Positions 46,101 to 55,600 are shown, counted from the stretch's first letter. The stretch is DNA of 64,000 nucleotides from Cristatella mucedo (GCA_009760855.2 WPIO01000025.1:3586501-3650500); one strand, 5' to 3'. Program-made: numbers and translations. The notes: generated from the sequence alone by a model not told the origin.

Positions 46101-47917
46101 GCAAGCAGTGGTGATAACCGTAACGACTCTTCTGTCGCTATACAAAAAGAGGCTGTTTAATCAGCTAGGATTTATTTATTTATGTGCATATATGAGTGGC
46201 AGCAGAACCTCAGTGGCTATCACCCCCTCTCCAGCTCGGTTTGATGTGGGAAATTAAGGATTGTTTGCCAAAGGATTAGAACCGACGTCTTGTGCGAGCA
46301 TCTCTAGCCTGGGCTAAGACCACGGGGAACACCAGTACGTAGATTTGATTGGAATACAGGGCCACAGCTGCTCCGGCTAAGGGCTATTTGCGTGCAAATA
46401 CGCACACGCTAGCACATGCACACATGCATTTCACGTGCATGCATGCAAGCTTCTGTCTCCTGCCTACTGCTGAGCCCTTGCATCGTCAAACAGGTTTCCA
46501 GTGAGGGTGGGCTGATACTGACTTCTCCCAATATCCATACTGAGTAGCTCTGAGAGCAGTGTCAGTGTCGACAGGAAAGAGGAGAGAAATCATAGCAGAG
46601 CGAGCAGAATTTTAAAAGAAAGTCAGAACCTCGGGTCCAGGATTTCTTGGTACCAATCACCAAGCTGCTGTGTAGGACCCCTGCCACAAGCACTCAAATA
46701 AAAAGGGTGGTCAAAAGTAACAAATCTGTGCTCGCATTAACTGTCGTCTCTCATCCGGAACACTATGTATCCAAAAAATGGCATTGGCAGCCTATTTTTC
46801 TATGGGTTTGTGGTGTGGACTACATTTGGGACTAGCATAGATCACTGTGGCATATTATACTCATGTGTCCTGGTTTTCGTGCTCTCCTGTGTGAGTTCTC
46901 GAGGTTTCAAGTCTTTCTGTAGCCTTAAACCTACGACGAGGTGCATAATAAGCCTTGAATAGGTACGAACGGGCTCCACAGCACATATGCACTTGCTCCG
47001 GTAAGTAACAGGGCAGCACTCACTGAGACCACGTAACTCCATTAGTTGTTTCACAAGCATTAGGCCAAAAAGGCTAGCACAACGGGTTAAAACAATGGAA
47101 AATCCAATATGAATTTCTTTTACGCCTGCCTCTGAAATCAATCAAGCATGCAGTAGATTTTTAACTATTATAACAATTAAACACGGGAACATAAGGCTCC
47201 CACGCATTCATCAAGCATCAAATGATGAAAAGGCTTGCCGATGAAGCATTGGATATTTCATATTAACGGCTGCATCATTTCTGCATACTGCTGCTTGCGG
47301 ATGGTGGACATAAAAAAATCTTCGATGTCGGTTGGGATATTGAGGCCCATGCCACTTATGGCTCGTCAGAAGCTACACAAGTTGATCAACCGCAACGGTT
47401 CTTACACCAGCGGTATGTTGCTTGCACTTTACGACCTACACAGGCTCAATTCCTGCAGCAGGCAATCCTTTGCTGCCTCGTGCAAGCAGGTGAAAGCTGT
47501 TTGAGGCTCCTCTATTTAACCGAGGCCACATCTGAGGCCACCACCTCAGACTGAGGCCACCACCTTAGCTGCTCTTTGGTGTACGTGGCGAGTGCAAGGC
47601 AAGGTACTGCTTCAGACTACTGAGAAATGCTGTCATCGTTTGTGGAGCTGCAGGTTATTGACATATGACATTTGACTAAGTAGACAGACATGCATCCCTG
47701 TTCTGCATCCACTCGGTCTATTCCTTTTACACCCTTAGATAAAGCTCAGAAAGTGACACCGTTTGTGACACCCAGCTCCAAAGTAGCCGTCGCTGTCGAG
47801 TAAAGCCTACTAACTACAAGTTATTCTTCCATAACCCCAGTGAGGTATGCAAGCAAAGGAATGACGATTCCTGTCGAGCTGCTTTGCAGCATTGGCACAA
47901 ACATGTGCAACGTGTGG

Positions 47918-47993
<76 letters not shown>

Positions 47994-48687
47994 AGACGAA
48001 AGCATGCATACACGTGCACTCACGTCTCTGCACTTGAAATGCATGCATGACCGTGTTCGCATGCATGAATGAGCATAATAGGTCGCAGTCTTTCACTTAT
48101 CCTGGTACTAATTAGTGGTTGAAAAGGAACCACGGGTATTGGGCTCACTCAAACACGAGAGAAATTAGGTGCCGACTGTAGCACCCATGCAGCAGGAGCC
48201 GTTGTTGCCCTGACCGCGCTGCTGCGCAGCAGCGCACGGCACGGACAGCGGAGCAAGTACCTTCCACTGTCACAGTGCAAACCAGCCGAAGGACGGGCTG
48301 CTCCAGGTGGCTTGTCCAAGTCTTGCTCGTAGGGCACAACGCCTAGACCTAGGCAGCCGGAGAGGTGGCATATGAGCGCTAGTGGCGAAGCACAGGAAAG
48401 CAACAGTGGTGGGGGAGGCAATCGGTGCTTGCACTCTCCCGGTGCCACGTCCACTTCCTGTGGGGGAAAGGTCAGACAAGAGAGCAGCATCGAAAATCTC
48501 AAGGTTGGGCAACAGCCGGCAAGGTGAGGCACAGCTGGAGCCACGGCTTCCATTGTCTCACGCACATAGCGAGCACGAGTCGCCTGCTTCCACGATCTCG
48601 ACTTCAAAGAAGCCTTTCCGTTCACCGAAGGGTGCATTCCAGATGAACATGCCTGGCCGGAGTGGTGGCCCCTCAGCAGCGCCAGCT
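36897..48687 (-). CDS. SPRYD3: SPRY domain-containing protein 3-like gene, 9 coding exons found, 5' end missing
   Basis: Minus-strand exons in order: 48687-48566, 48348-48261, 44317-44170, 41818-41618, 40901-40752, 39787-39730, 38538-38476, 37892-37516 and 37139-36897. After one leading base they total exactly 483 codons including the stop, and all eight introns match in phase. The protein has two SPRY repeats, like animal SPRYD3 (about 440 residues). SPRY1 is diverged (FFEVEIVEAGDSCSL, AGDLVGCGV, VFFTHNG). SPRY2 is strongly conserved (YFELEIVDPGDSCYIAIGLA, YPLNRHPGW, DDGKIFVGSGTGDPFGPRC, GDVMGCGIIFPPES). An Asp/Ser-rich acidic loop follows, as in SPRYD3. SPRY domains bind proteins; the role of SPRYD3 is not established. 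Roughly the first 55-60 residues expected from the family are missing and must lie in one or more exons upstream, above 48.7 kb. Confidence 0.92.
37477..37507. repeat. CT microsatellite in a SPRYD3-like intron
   Basis: ctctctctctccctctcttc run immediately downstream, on the minus strand, of the donor of the 37516-37892 exon. Confidence 0.85.
37516..37892 (-). CDS. SPRYD3: SPRYD3-like exon, GDVMGCG motif and acidic loop
   Basis: Acceptor accttgtag, donor gtgagc, phase 1 in and phase 0 out. It opens with DVMGCGIIFPPES, continues into a long loop with repeated Asp and Ser (DGCSSDDSDTDAD, SSDGDDDHDLSVEDLDEIW), then a basic segment ARLHRRRRPPRPVAKLRQI. The loop replaces the Glu-rich loop found at the same place in vertebrate SPRYD3. 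Confidence 0.93.
38073..38300. repeat. Degenerate CA-rich tract
   Basis: About 220 bp of imperfect CACACA/TGCACACA repeats in a SPRYD3-like intron. His/Thr-rich frames here are artefacts. Confidence 0.85.
38476..38538 (-). CDS. SPRYD3: SPRYD3-like exon, SPRY repeat 2 core
   Basis: 63-nt exon behind a T-rich acceptor; donor gtgagc. With the joined codons it reads DDGKIFVGSGTGDPFGPRCH and KG, near-identical to the family motif. It is a multiple of three, with phase 1 on both sides. Confidence 0.97.
38598..39665. repeat. Dispersed repeat R, copy 2, with foldback arms
   Basis: Left arm about 38598-38750 and right arm about 38822-38958 (continuing after the hAT-like insertion at 39370) are inverted copies: tgcacggatca and tgatccgtgca, ctgcttgtacatcactgcag and its near complement. 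A centre of about 70 bp separates them. The right side continues to 39665 in common with the copy at 27.6-28.1 kb. Confidence 0.7.
38959..39361. mobile_element. hAT-like MITE with perfect 8-bp target duplication
   Basis: 403 bp. The ends caggggtcggcaaact and, on the other strand, cagaggtcggcaaact match at 15 of 16. CTGTAAAT flanks it exactly on both sides (38951-38958 and 39362-39369). The CAGGGGTCGGCAAACT terminus is a known hAT/Charlie-type end. Non-coding inside. It interrupts repeat R. Confidence 0.88.
39730..39787 (-). CDS. SPRYD3: SPRYD3-like exon, SPRY repeat 2 core
   Basis: 58-nt exon, acceptor ttttatttcag, donor gtgagg, phase 0 in and phase 1 out. It encodes DYPLNRHPGWNLGSIAYHA, the hallmark NRHPGW-GS-AYHA motif. 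Confidence 0.97.
39800..40290 (-). mobile_element. LINE 3' fragment in a SPRYD3-like intron
   Basis: Minus-strand match to the resident LINE: aagagagcaacatctcgttc tail block, then gaactgaaggcacaa, agcaggtggtacgatgcaaa, gaagtataatgtgg and ctccgaaaatactgcat. Highly mutated; it begins a few bases from the acceptor of the 39730-39787 exon. Confidence 0.65.
40752..40901 (-). CDS. SPRYD3: SPRYD3-like exon, start of SPRY repeat 2
   Basis: Exactly 50 codons, phase 0 on both sides, acceptor ccgctgcag and donor gtgagc. It encodes LLEYAGRGRSIEEVGLAQAR, then HYFELEIVDPGDSCYIAIGL and ARK. One of the two most conserved stretches of the gene. Confidence 0.96.
41319..41490 (+). repeat. 86-bp tandem duplication
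   Basis: Units 41319-41404 and 41405-41490 both start aagattttaagcttttaaag and differ at one base (gatgattg versus gataattg). Lies in the SPRYD3-like intron between 40901 and 41618. Confidence 0.93.
41618..41818 (-). CDS. SPRYD3: SPRYD3-like exon, end of SPRY repeat 1 and inter-repeat linker
   Basis: 201-nt exon, phase 0 on both sides, acceptor atatgcag and donor gtgcgt. It encodes VATLSLVAPVDRLHPAVCLS (family GLFPAVGMHS), ELVRL, then the acidic linker DDDATPMAIDSHDDDWSRLH, which corresponds to the DSYEDEWGRLHDV segment of SPRYD3. Confidence 0.88.
42055..42245 (+). mobile_element. Two LINE 3' tails in tandem
   Basis: tttgcagcaaatgtaaagtg, ggaagagaatgagttctctg, then a short ATT run. A second diverged copy (gcatctataaagtgcctaga, cagttcgttgagggtgct) is followed by TTA repeats at 42222-42243. 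Confidence 0.7.
42250..43520. other. SPRYD3-like intron, no exon recognised
   Basis: Contains a 160-codon plus-strand open frame (42316-42798) of low-information Ser/His-rich sequence without a family match; possibly a remnant of a LINE ORF1, but this cannot be supported. Confidence 0.4.
43524..43556. repeat. Perfect 16-bp inverted repeat with a 1-nt spacer
   Basis: ctgcaatcagcatcgt, then t, then its exact complement. Near-perfect 33-bp palindrome in a SPRYD3-like intron. Confidence 0.97.
44168..44169 (-). other. GC-AG intron donor of the SPRYD3-like gene
   Basis: The intron after the FFTHNGVE exon starts GCAAGT instead of GTAAGT, with a strong GAG exon end. GC-AG introns are about 1 percent of introns in animals. 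Phase and protein alignment leave no nearby GT that works. Confidence 0.75.
44170..44317 (-). CDS. SPRYD3: SPRYD3-like exon with GC-type donor
   Basis: Acceptor ttgcctctag, phase 2 in. It encodes LVKNGEVELLLPFRP, AAGDLVGCGV and DVFFTHNGVE, the GD-IGCGI and FFTKNG motifs of a SPRY core. The exon ends GTCGAG|gcaagt, a GC-AG intron, in phase 0. The next exon fits this phase exactly. Confidence 0.88.
44820..44910 (-). mobile_element. LINE/SINE 3' tail fragment
   Basis: gtatagtgccctaaggaaac, cgaatctctatccaggcgct, ttacaactcgctgcaa: relative of 3600-3680 and of the SINE A tail. Confidence 0.6.
44915..45580. other. SPRYD3-like intron, no exon recognised
   Basis: No motif or repeat match noted between the LINE tail and the CT tract. 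Confidence 0.45.
45585..45779. repeat. CTGT/CT microsatellite
   Basis: About 195 bp of mixed CTGTCT and CTCT repeats. Confidence 0.95.
46001..46185 (+). mobile_element. tRNA-derived SINE, family B, best copy
   Basis: Head gtgagccgtgatggcacact, aggtaaggtggttgc, gaggtcgtgggttcgattcc (B-box-like GGTTCGATTCC). Body gcgatcctttatcgccactg, caagcagtggtgata, then aaagaggctgtttaatcagc, ending in TTTA repeats. The tail differs from family A, so it may use another partner LINE. Confidence 0.85.
46190..47380. other. SPRYD3-like intron, no exon recognised
   Basis: No motif, splice-supported exon or repeat match noted. Confidence 0.45.
47395..47515 (+). mobile_element. SINE family B fragment
   Basis: acgacctacacaggctcaat, tcctgcagcaggcaatcctt, cctcgtgcaagcaggtgaa, tttgaggctcctctatttaa. 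Diverged, tail truncated. Confidence 0.6.
47919..47990. repeat. CA microsatellite
   Basis: About 36 uninterrupted CA units. Confidence 0.97.
48261..48348 (-). CDS. SPRYD3: SPRYD3-like exon, SPRY repeat 1 continued
   Basis: Acceptor ggctgcctag, donor gtactt, phase 1 in and phase 2 out. It encodes LGVVPYEQDLDKPPGAAR, PSAGLHCDSG, matching the family segment GL-P-Y-LD-PGW-S-YH-DDG in spacing. The usual PGW tryptophan is changed to Ala (PGAA), and the Tyr of the YH pair is replaced, so this repeat is degenerate. Confidence 0.8.
48566..48687 (-). CDS. SPRYD3: SPRYD3-like exon, start of SPRY repeat 1
   Basis: Acceptor ctttcag, phase 2 in. It encodes PGMFIWNAPFGERKGFFEVE, IVEAGDSCSL, which aligns with the family pattern of a cysteine/valine strand followed by YFEVxIxDxG. 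The donor gtgcgt gives phase 1 out. First SPRYD3 exon that can be supported. Confidence 0.8.
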
Positions 48688-48699
48688 CTGAAAGGTAGG

Positions 48700-49985
48700 A
48701 AGCCTGAAGGGTAAGTGCAAAAGCAAACGATACTTAGCTGACAGATGGATTAACACTGCGAAGGGGCCCTCACCAAGGGGGTACGCCCTAAAGATGATTA
48801 TGTCCAACTGGCCTCGGTGCCACGCCCTGCTTTGATGGTGATGCAGGGAGGCATATATACATATCATACATAAAACCAAACGTGCGGCGACCTCAGGTGC
48901 TGCCGCTTTGGGCTCTCGCCTCCGGCAGTTTTGGAAGCACAAGCAGGAAACCTCTCTACTTGGCTAGCACGTGAAATGTCTAACGGGGTGTGACTAACGA
49001 GCCTAACGTAAGCCTAACGAGGTATGACTGGGTAATCAGTGGGTATTGACGTTCGTGAGTTCGGCATGACGTTAGTGAGTTCTGTGTGCACCTTTCGGTG
49101 GAGGGGAGGGCACTACTACATACAGCATTTGGATAAAGAAGTAGGACTCATTTGGTGGCTGATACTATGCTAAGCTAACTTTCGACTTCCTGAAAGAGCC
49201 TATATATAAAATACACTAAACTCGCAGCATATTTCAGTTAATCATTGAAGACAATTTAATGAATTTAAAGTAATGAATAGTGCACAATTGCTTCTGTCTA
49301 AAAGTAATTTCCATTAGAAAGCAGGATAAACAAGGATAAGACATTTATATGGAGCCAGGAAGTGAAGCTGGTTGCCGTGGATTTTTTCCGGCATATCCAC
49401 TCAAAATCCAATAACTCGGACTTAAGGCTGGCTTTACCAGATACAAGCTCGCTGTTATTTCCCTGGAACACCGAGTCATAGCTGCCACATCCAGGACACA
49501 ATAGCTGAGCTTGGCCTCGTTACCCTGCCCAATATCACGGTTGACAAGACACAATTCACTCAATCTATTACGTGCCCACCCGGACTTCTGCACAGAAGAG
49601 TTATCCTCCCCCTAATGTGCCGAAGTATCAATCCAGCACTGGCGCCTCGCATACTGCTACGATCTACTATATCGCATACTACAGCGATAGCGCAACGGGT
49701 GAGTGGCAAAGTTCGACAGGAAATGACTACAATGACGCTGAGAGATACAATGTTGGATGGTGAGGCGACCATGTCTGAGGTGGTCGCGAGCAGAGAGGCA
49801 AGTGACCAATACGATCTTCCCCACTAAAAGTCTTTTCACTGAGCGTCTGAATTCAGCCGCGTCCACGTGTCAATGTCCAGTACAAACTTTTCGAGGGCAA
49901 AAAAGGCACTTTTAGCACATCCGTCCGGTTTTGAGCTATTACCTGATTGTCAGATAAATAGTGGCATTCTGAATGCCACTCGGTC
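48700..49985. other. Region upstream of the first found SPRYD3-like exon
   Basis: Searched on the minus strand for the missing N-terminal exon. A frame at about 49440-49560 reads LVNRDIGQGNEAKLSY, vaguely like the VDGDTLSYHG stretch, but no phase-2 donor fits. Not called. Confidence 0.3.
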
Positions 49986-50006
49986 GGGGGGGGGGGGGGG
50001 GGGGGG
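49986..50006 (+). repeat. Poly-G run of 21
   Basis: Uninterrupted G tract, preceded by cggtc. Could form a G-quadruplex; also a likely site of length error in the assembly. Confidence 0.95.
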
Positions 50007-50357
50007 AGCAGTCAAGCAATCTCAGCTGACCTAGGCTGAAAAATGCTTGCATTCGAGTCAACGGCAAACTCGTCCATGCACCAGCTGCGGCTGCACAGCT
50101 CCACGAGATCACACTGGCAGAAAGTCAAGCTCTCGTGGCTTCATCCGACCACCTGACAGTCGTGTCAGCCGTCTCTTTCAAGGTCGGTCAACTGGGTAAA
50201 TTCCAGTTCTGCAGTCTTGCTGCACTTCACGATCTACTTGAGTGAGAAAGCAAACGGCAGCGATTTCCCCCAGCTGATTCTGGGGTGCAGCAGTCCGATA
50301 AAACAGGGACACCTGTTTATGCAAGCTTAGCTGCTGCCACTATTTTGCAGGCAGCTT

Positions 50358-50542
50358 TAAATAAATAAATAAATCCTAGCTGATTAAACAGCCTCTTCTT
50401 GTATAGCGACAGAAGAGCCTTTACGGCTATCATCATCGCTTGCAGTGGCGATGAAGAATCGCCCACTGCAGGAATCGAACCAACGACCTCGGGACCGAGG
50501 TCATGAAAGCAACCGCCTTACCTAGTGTACCATCACGGCTCA
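50358..50542 (-). mobile_element. SINE family B, full copy
   Basis: Complement of 46001-46185: aaataaataaatcctagctg, attaaacagcctcttcttgt, aatcgcccactgcaggaatc, accaacgacctcgggaccga, cttacctagtgtaccatcac, ggctcac. Close to the 46-kb copy, so relatively young. Confidence 0.85.
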
Positions 50543-50928
50543 CTAGTGCAGTAGTAGAGTCTTGCTAACTCGAAGTCCATGCAGTACAGCCTGATAACTG
50601 GACCATTTGTTGCCGGACAATTCAGTGTGCTTGATTATGAAAGGCATGCTAGATTACGAAAAGCGCACCTCAATTGATTACTTGCTCGGATGTGGCCACA
50701 ACATTAATTTCAATTTCTTAACAGTACACAATAGAATAACCCGAATTGTCTGCGCTGCCGCATTGTCCAACGACGAATTGTCCTGCTACAAATTGTCCTA
50801 GAACCGTCAGGCATAAGTCTCCTTATTATGAGGGGGCGGGGAAGTGGGAGTTTCTACTCAGGCAGCAAACAATGTGTTTCTCGGTCACTTCCTAACTGAT
50901 CGGCTGCCTCTGAGCATTTATCTGCCAA

Positions 50929-50991
50929 GCTGATGTGGTCTAGTGGTTAAGATGCTCGCCTTTGACGATCGAAGTCAAGGTCACTGTATTT
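50929..50991 (+). mobile_element. SINE family A head, cut by the LINE tail
   Basis: gctgatgtggtctagtggtt, aagatgctcgcctttgacg, then gaagtcaaggtc; the SINE stops where the LINE's minus-strand TAA tail begins. Confidence 0.7.
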
Positions 50992-53900
50992 ACTAATAAT
51001 AATAATACTAATGCACTTGATAAAGCACCCTCAGAGAACTCAATCTCTTTCTAGGCGCTTTACATTTGCTGCAAAGGGAAACGCGATTGAATGGTGAGTA
51101 ATATCATGATTGATACACAAACAACATGAATAACATGGTTAGGGGTGACATGCACAGGGTCAGCATGCAAATGTGGTTAGTGGCAGCATGCACAGTGTCA
51201 GCACGCACAAGCACACGAATGACGAATCACAGAGACCCACTAAATGTTGTCCTAAATAGGTGTGTTTTTTAAGTTCTTTTTTAATGTGGTTAAGTCAGGG
51301 GATGATCTGACGCAAGTTGGGAGGGAGTTCCAGGCTTTGGGAGCATACGAAATAAATGCACGGTCTCCAAAGGATTTGAGCTTTGTACGAGGTATTGGTA
51401 AACTGTTGGATTCCGAAAAGTGGGTGTCATGATACTTGGTCTGGTGGGGGAGGAGATCTGAGAGATAGGCTGGAGTCAAAGAATGAAGTGACCTAAAAGT
51501 GAGCGACAAAACCTTGAAGTCGATCTGTTGCTTGACTGGTAGCCAGTGCAGGTAGGCGAGAAGTGGAGTAATGTGGCAACTGCGACGCTCACGACAGACA
51601 AGCCTAACTGCAGAGTTTGCACCAGCTGTGATCGCCTGATTGCACATGCCGGTAGGCCAGCAAGCAGTGAGTTACAGAAGTCAAGACGGGATGTCACAAA
51701 TGCGTGGACCAGCTTAGACGCGGTATCCTTATCTAAAAAAGCCCGAATTTTAGCAATGTTATGTAGCTGAAAGTAGGCAGACTTGACTGTGGAGCTGATG
51801 TGGTCGTCTAACGAGAGGTCACTTTGGAATGTGACACCTAGATTTCGAGCTGAATCAACCAAAGATATGCTGGCAGAGCCAATTTTGAGTCAGCCTTTCC
51901 AATTTCTGAATCACACTGGGTTTGCCCATAACTAGTAAGTTAGTTTTGTCATTGTTTAGTTTTAGAAAATTTGCTGCCATCCATGTGCGGATGTCATCAA
52001 TACATGCAGCAAGTGAGTTGAGAGAATTCGAGGTGCTCGAAGGCTGGGAGGGATCAAAGCAAAGGTACAACTAACTGGGTGTCATCTGCATAGAAGTGAA
52101 AGCCTAGATTGTGCTTGGCAGTCACATCAGCAAGAGGGAGAGTATAAACCGTGAAAAGAACCGGACCTAGCATGGAGCCCTGAGGTACCTCATATTTCAG
52201 AGGTACCTAGGATTATCTTCGTCCATTTTGTCAATACTCTGGAGTGTCCCACTGAGATAGGACCTGAACCATTGCAGAGCAGTGCCAGTGATGCCCAGGC
52301 GAGATGAGAGGCACTCTAGAAGAACTTTTGTGATCGATAGTATCAAAAACTTCCGAAAGATCGAGTAAAACAAGCAGAGACACTCTACCCATGTCTGCAT
52401 TCGTTGTACACCCTAAGCAATGGACTCTGGGACTCTGGAGTGATTAGCTCTAAAGCCAGACTGGAACTTACCAACCCCTCGGCACTATCGGGTCTGTGAC
52501 TCGAATTTGCTAACTTCGCCTGCCTGCACGTATGGTCGGTCACCCGATATGATGCAAAGGGTTGATACAAAAGTTTGAACCTTCAATATCTGAGTTCAGC
52601 TGGTCTGCCACGACCTGTTCCAGTGTCTTTGATAGGAATGGTAGAAGGGAGACTGGGCGGTAGGTGCTCAAGTCATCTTGGCCTAGTGTCGCTTTCTTGA
52701 GAAGTGGCCTCACTATAGCTTTTTTGAAAGGTGCTGGGACATGACCTGAGGCTAATGACATATTAATGATGTTAGTTATGCATGGAAGCAGCAGATCAAT
52801 GCAACGTGAGAGCAAGACAGTGGGAATACGGTCTAGAGGACTTGTTGTCTTCTTTGATTGGGATATGAACTTCAGGACGAGATCACTAGTGACCTGCTTA
52901 AATGTAAACATTGAGGTGCAGCCAGGAATCGGGGAACAGCATTCTAGGGGGATGTTGTCATCGCAGGGATGGACCCCCTGATGTTGTCTATCTTCTGCAC
53001 AAAGAATCGAGAGAGGCGATCGGCTAGATCATCACAAGGATCATCAGGTAAGGACCTAATCTGGGATAGGTTGAAGAGATGGTTGATCGTCGATATCAGC
53101 ATTTTTGGATTGTGCATCTGTGATTCAACAATCTTTTAAAAGAAGCTAGACTTGGCCTTTGCGAGGATCGATTGGTATGACCTACAGTAGTCTTCATATG
53201 CCTGTCGATGGACAGTCAGTCCTGATCTTGTGTATGCTTTTTCAAGCTTGCGCTTAGTACACTTGGCTAGTTTAATGTCTGTGGTAAACCATAGGCCCTC
53301 TGGGCGAGGGCGCACAGTGCGCTTAGTCAGAGGTGCAAACTCGTCGAGTGTGTCAACTAGTGTCGTGTTTTAGCTCTCTACCAATCATGACAGATCGGAG
53401 GGAGGACTGAGCAGCAGAGGCGAAGCAGATATTCTCGCACGGACAGCATCGATGTCAAGGGTCTTGAGGTTTTGCGATTCACTGGTTCTTTTTAGAGGAG
53501 GAGGTGGGCACACACTGTAGATTGAATGAGATCTGCATGTGGTCAGATAAGCAGGATTTGGTAATAATTGGCGATGACAAAGTGCAAATGTATGAGAAGA
53601 TCTGGTCGAGTGTGTGACCCTTGATGTGAGTAGGGCCATGCACATGAGCCACAAGAGACAATGAGTCAGTCAATGCACGAAATTCAGTGCCGAAGGCATC
53701 AGATAAGTTATCAAAGTGAACGTTGAAATCACCCATAACGAGGGAGGATCGATTTCTTGCACACAGAATCGAAATGAGATCGGAGAAATATGAGATAAAG
53801 GAGGATTTGGTACCTGGTGGGCGATAGACTACTGCCACTATCGGTAGCTTGTTTTCGGGTGAAACCAAGACGATTGATTCAAAAGACTGCTTTGAGGGTA

Positions 53901-54290
53901 CTGCAAATGGCTTGAAGTTGAATTTCGAGCGCACGATAACAGCAACTCCACCTCCAGTTTTGATTGATCTAGGGGTGTGAAAAAATGAGAAACCAGTTGG
54001 GGTAGCATCTTTAATTGTCGGGCAGTTTATCGATTTTAGCCAAGTTTCAGTTAGGGCGAGCAGGTCGAGACCATTTTCAGAAATAAGGTCGCTTATTACC
54101 AGAGGTTTATTGCACTTTGAGCGAGAATTCCAAAGGTAAAAGTTAAGTCTGGCCGATGGAGTTATAACAGGCCTGATTACCACTAAGTTAAAGAGATTCA
54201 CGGTGATGCATGTGGTGGAGTGTGCTGAGCGGTTCGAGACAATGCTAGAGCCTTGGGGTGCTATAAAGATGGATAATATTATTATTATTA
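50992..54290 (-). mobile_element. Nearly complete CR1/L2-group LINE, inactivated
   Basis: Minus strand, roughly 3.3 kb, with one ancestral ORF carrying an APE endonuclease and a reverse transcriptase. The endonuclease lies at 54201-53479 (DLLALTETWL, KTGGGVAVIVRS, VVYRPPGT, VMGDFNVHFD, HTLDQIFSY, LSDHM). A linker at about 53300-52980 (LEKAYTRSGL, DDLADRLSRFF) follows. RT then has SPLDRIPTVLL, AIVRPLLKK, YRPVSLLPFLSKTLEQVV, RLGITGTALQWFRSYLSG, QGSMLGPVLF, FYADDTQLV (catalytic YADD at 52092-52081) and the C-terminal LHWLPVKQQIDFKVLSLTFR. The 3' end has TAA/ATT repeats. Several frameshifts and stops break it. No ORF1 is seen; the 5' end is uncertain. Confidence 0.9.
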
Positions 54291-54295
54291 TCTAT

Positions 54296-54960
54296 CTACG
54301 CTCACGCTCAAGAAATAGACCGACCTACTCCAGCTACAGGTCCCACCTTACCCCTCTGAACTGATGTCAGGTCTGAACAGATGCCTAGGTCATGGCACAC
54401 TTGACTACGAACGATAGCGTTTTAGAGGCAGCTTCCCACTAGCTGAGGTCCTCCAGAGTGGCAAGCTTGTATTCTCGAGGACCAGCAGCTTGGGGGCAGA
54501 CGAGAACCAGTGTGCAATAACCTCGACCTCGGTTCGTGCAGCAGTCACCCACGGGCCATCGCGACAGCTACAGGGTATTGGGTTGCAAGAGAGTACATAG
54601 CCTCTTATCATCATAGGTTGTATCACATTATAAATCGCACTATGCTACTACAGCAGAGTAGAAATGCTTTATTTTCATGAATTTATTTATAGCCTGAACT
54701 TGTAGTATCTGGATGAGTGGGCAGGTTCTGACCACTGAATAAATACAAACCAGGGAAGACAGTACAGCAAATAAACCTCAGTATGCATATGTGTAGCAAT
54801 CGGGCAAAGAGGTCGACATCACAAAAGCAGGATCGCCTATCATGGAACAGTGGCTGCTGCTGACCTCGTGTCAAAACCAGCACCAGGAAATGCATGCCGA
54901 GTAGATTATAAGTATCCACAGTGAACACAATTCCTTATAAAGAGCATGCCTTCAGGGTCT
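54296..54960. other. No gene recognised
   Basis: Unique-looking sequence between the LINE and the next SINE copy. No splice-supported exon. Confidence 0.45.
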
Positions 54961-54963
54961 GCC

Positions 54964-55075
54964 GCCCTGTTTGGCCCAGGGGTAGGGTGCTCGTCTTGAA
55001 CGACCACGGTCGTGAACTAGAGCCCTGCGGCATATGCAAAGTGCCTGATTCGCTTAGGGTGCAATACAAATGCAT
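54964..55075 (+). mobile_element. SINE family A copy
   Basis: ctgtttggcccaggggtagg, ggtcgtgaactagagccctg, cggcatatgcaaagtgcctg, cgcttagggtgcaatacaaa. B-box mutated. Confidence 0.7.
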
Positions 55076-55099
55076 GATATAAAATACGAAGATGTGCAA

Positions 55100-55558
55100 C
55101 AGCTAACTCGGTTTCCTTACTCTAAATTGAATCCTTTGGTGATCGGGCATTTAGTTTGTGGGTACCGAAAGTTTGGAGCTCGCTTAGAGCTTCAGTCACA
55201 CCGGCAATGACCTTTCATCATTTAAAGTTTCTGGTGGAACGAACCTGTTCCGTCCAGCTTCCCTTGCACCCAACTTCTGCCAACTTCTCATTTTCATCTC
55301 TTCGTGCTTTAAATTCTTATCTGCGCATTAATCAGTGCATGCTACTAACCAGGGGTCTAAACAACCGGTGGGCCCGAGTGTCTTCTTGAGTGCTTTTGCA
55401 TGTTGGTCTTAGCATTACATTAGCGCATGCCATGAGCTCTTAGCTCCTGCTCTTACTTTGCTCTTGGTACTAGTTCTCTTGCAGTTGCAAAGCGTCTACA
55501 AAGAGATTTAGTTCTCTTAGGGTGCTATACAAACGACATACTATTATTATAATTATTA

Positions 55559-55592
<34 letters not shown>

Positions 55593-55600
55593 GTATCGAT
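55100..55600 (+). mobile_element. LINE 3' fragment
   Basis: Translation FGDRAFSLWVPKVWSSLRAS matches FGDRAFISYAPKAWNSLPTC in the 51-kb LINE. The 3' end has gttgcaaagcgtctacaaag, agatttagttctcttagggt, then TTA repeats at 55541-55592. Confidence 0.8.

Noticed and set aside
49345-49593. Candidate N-terminal exon of the SPRYD3-like gene
   Set aside because: The frame has a faint LSY match, but no donor gives the phase 2 required by the next exon.
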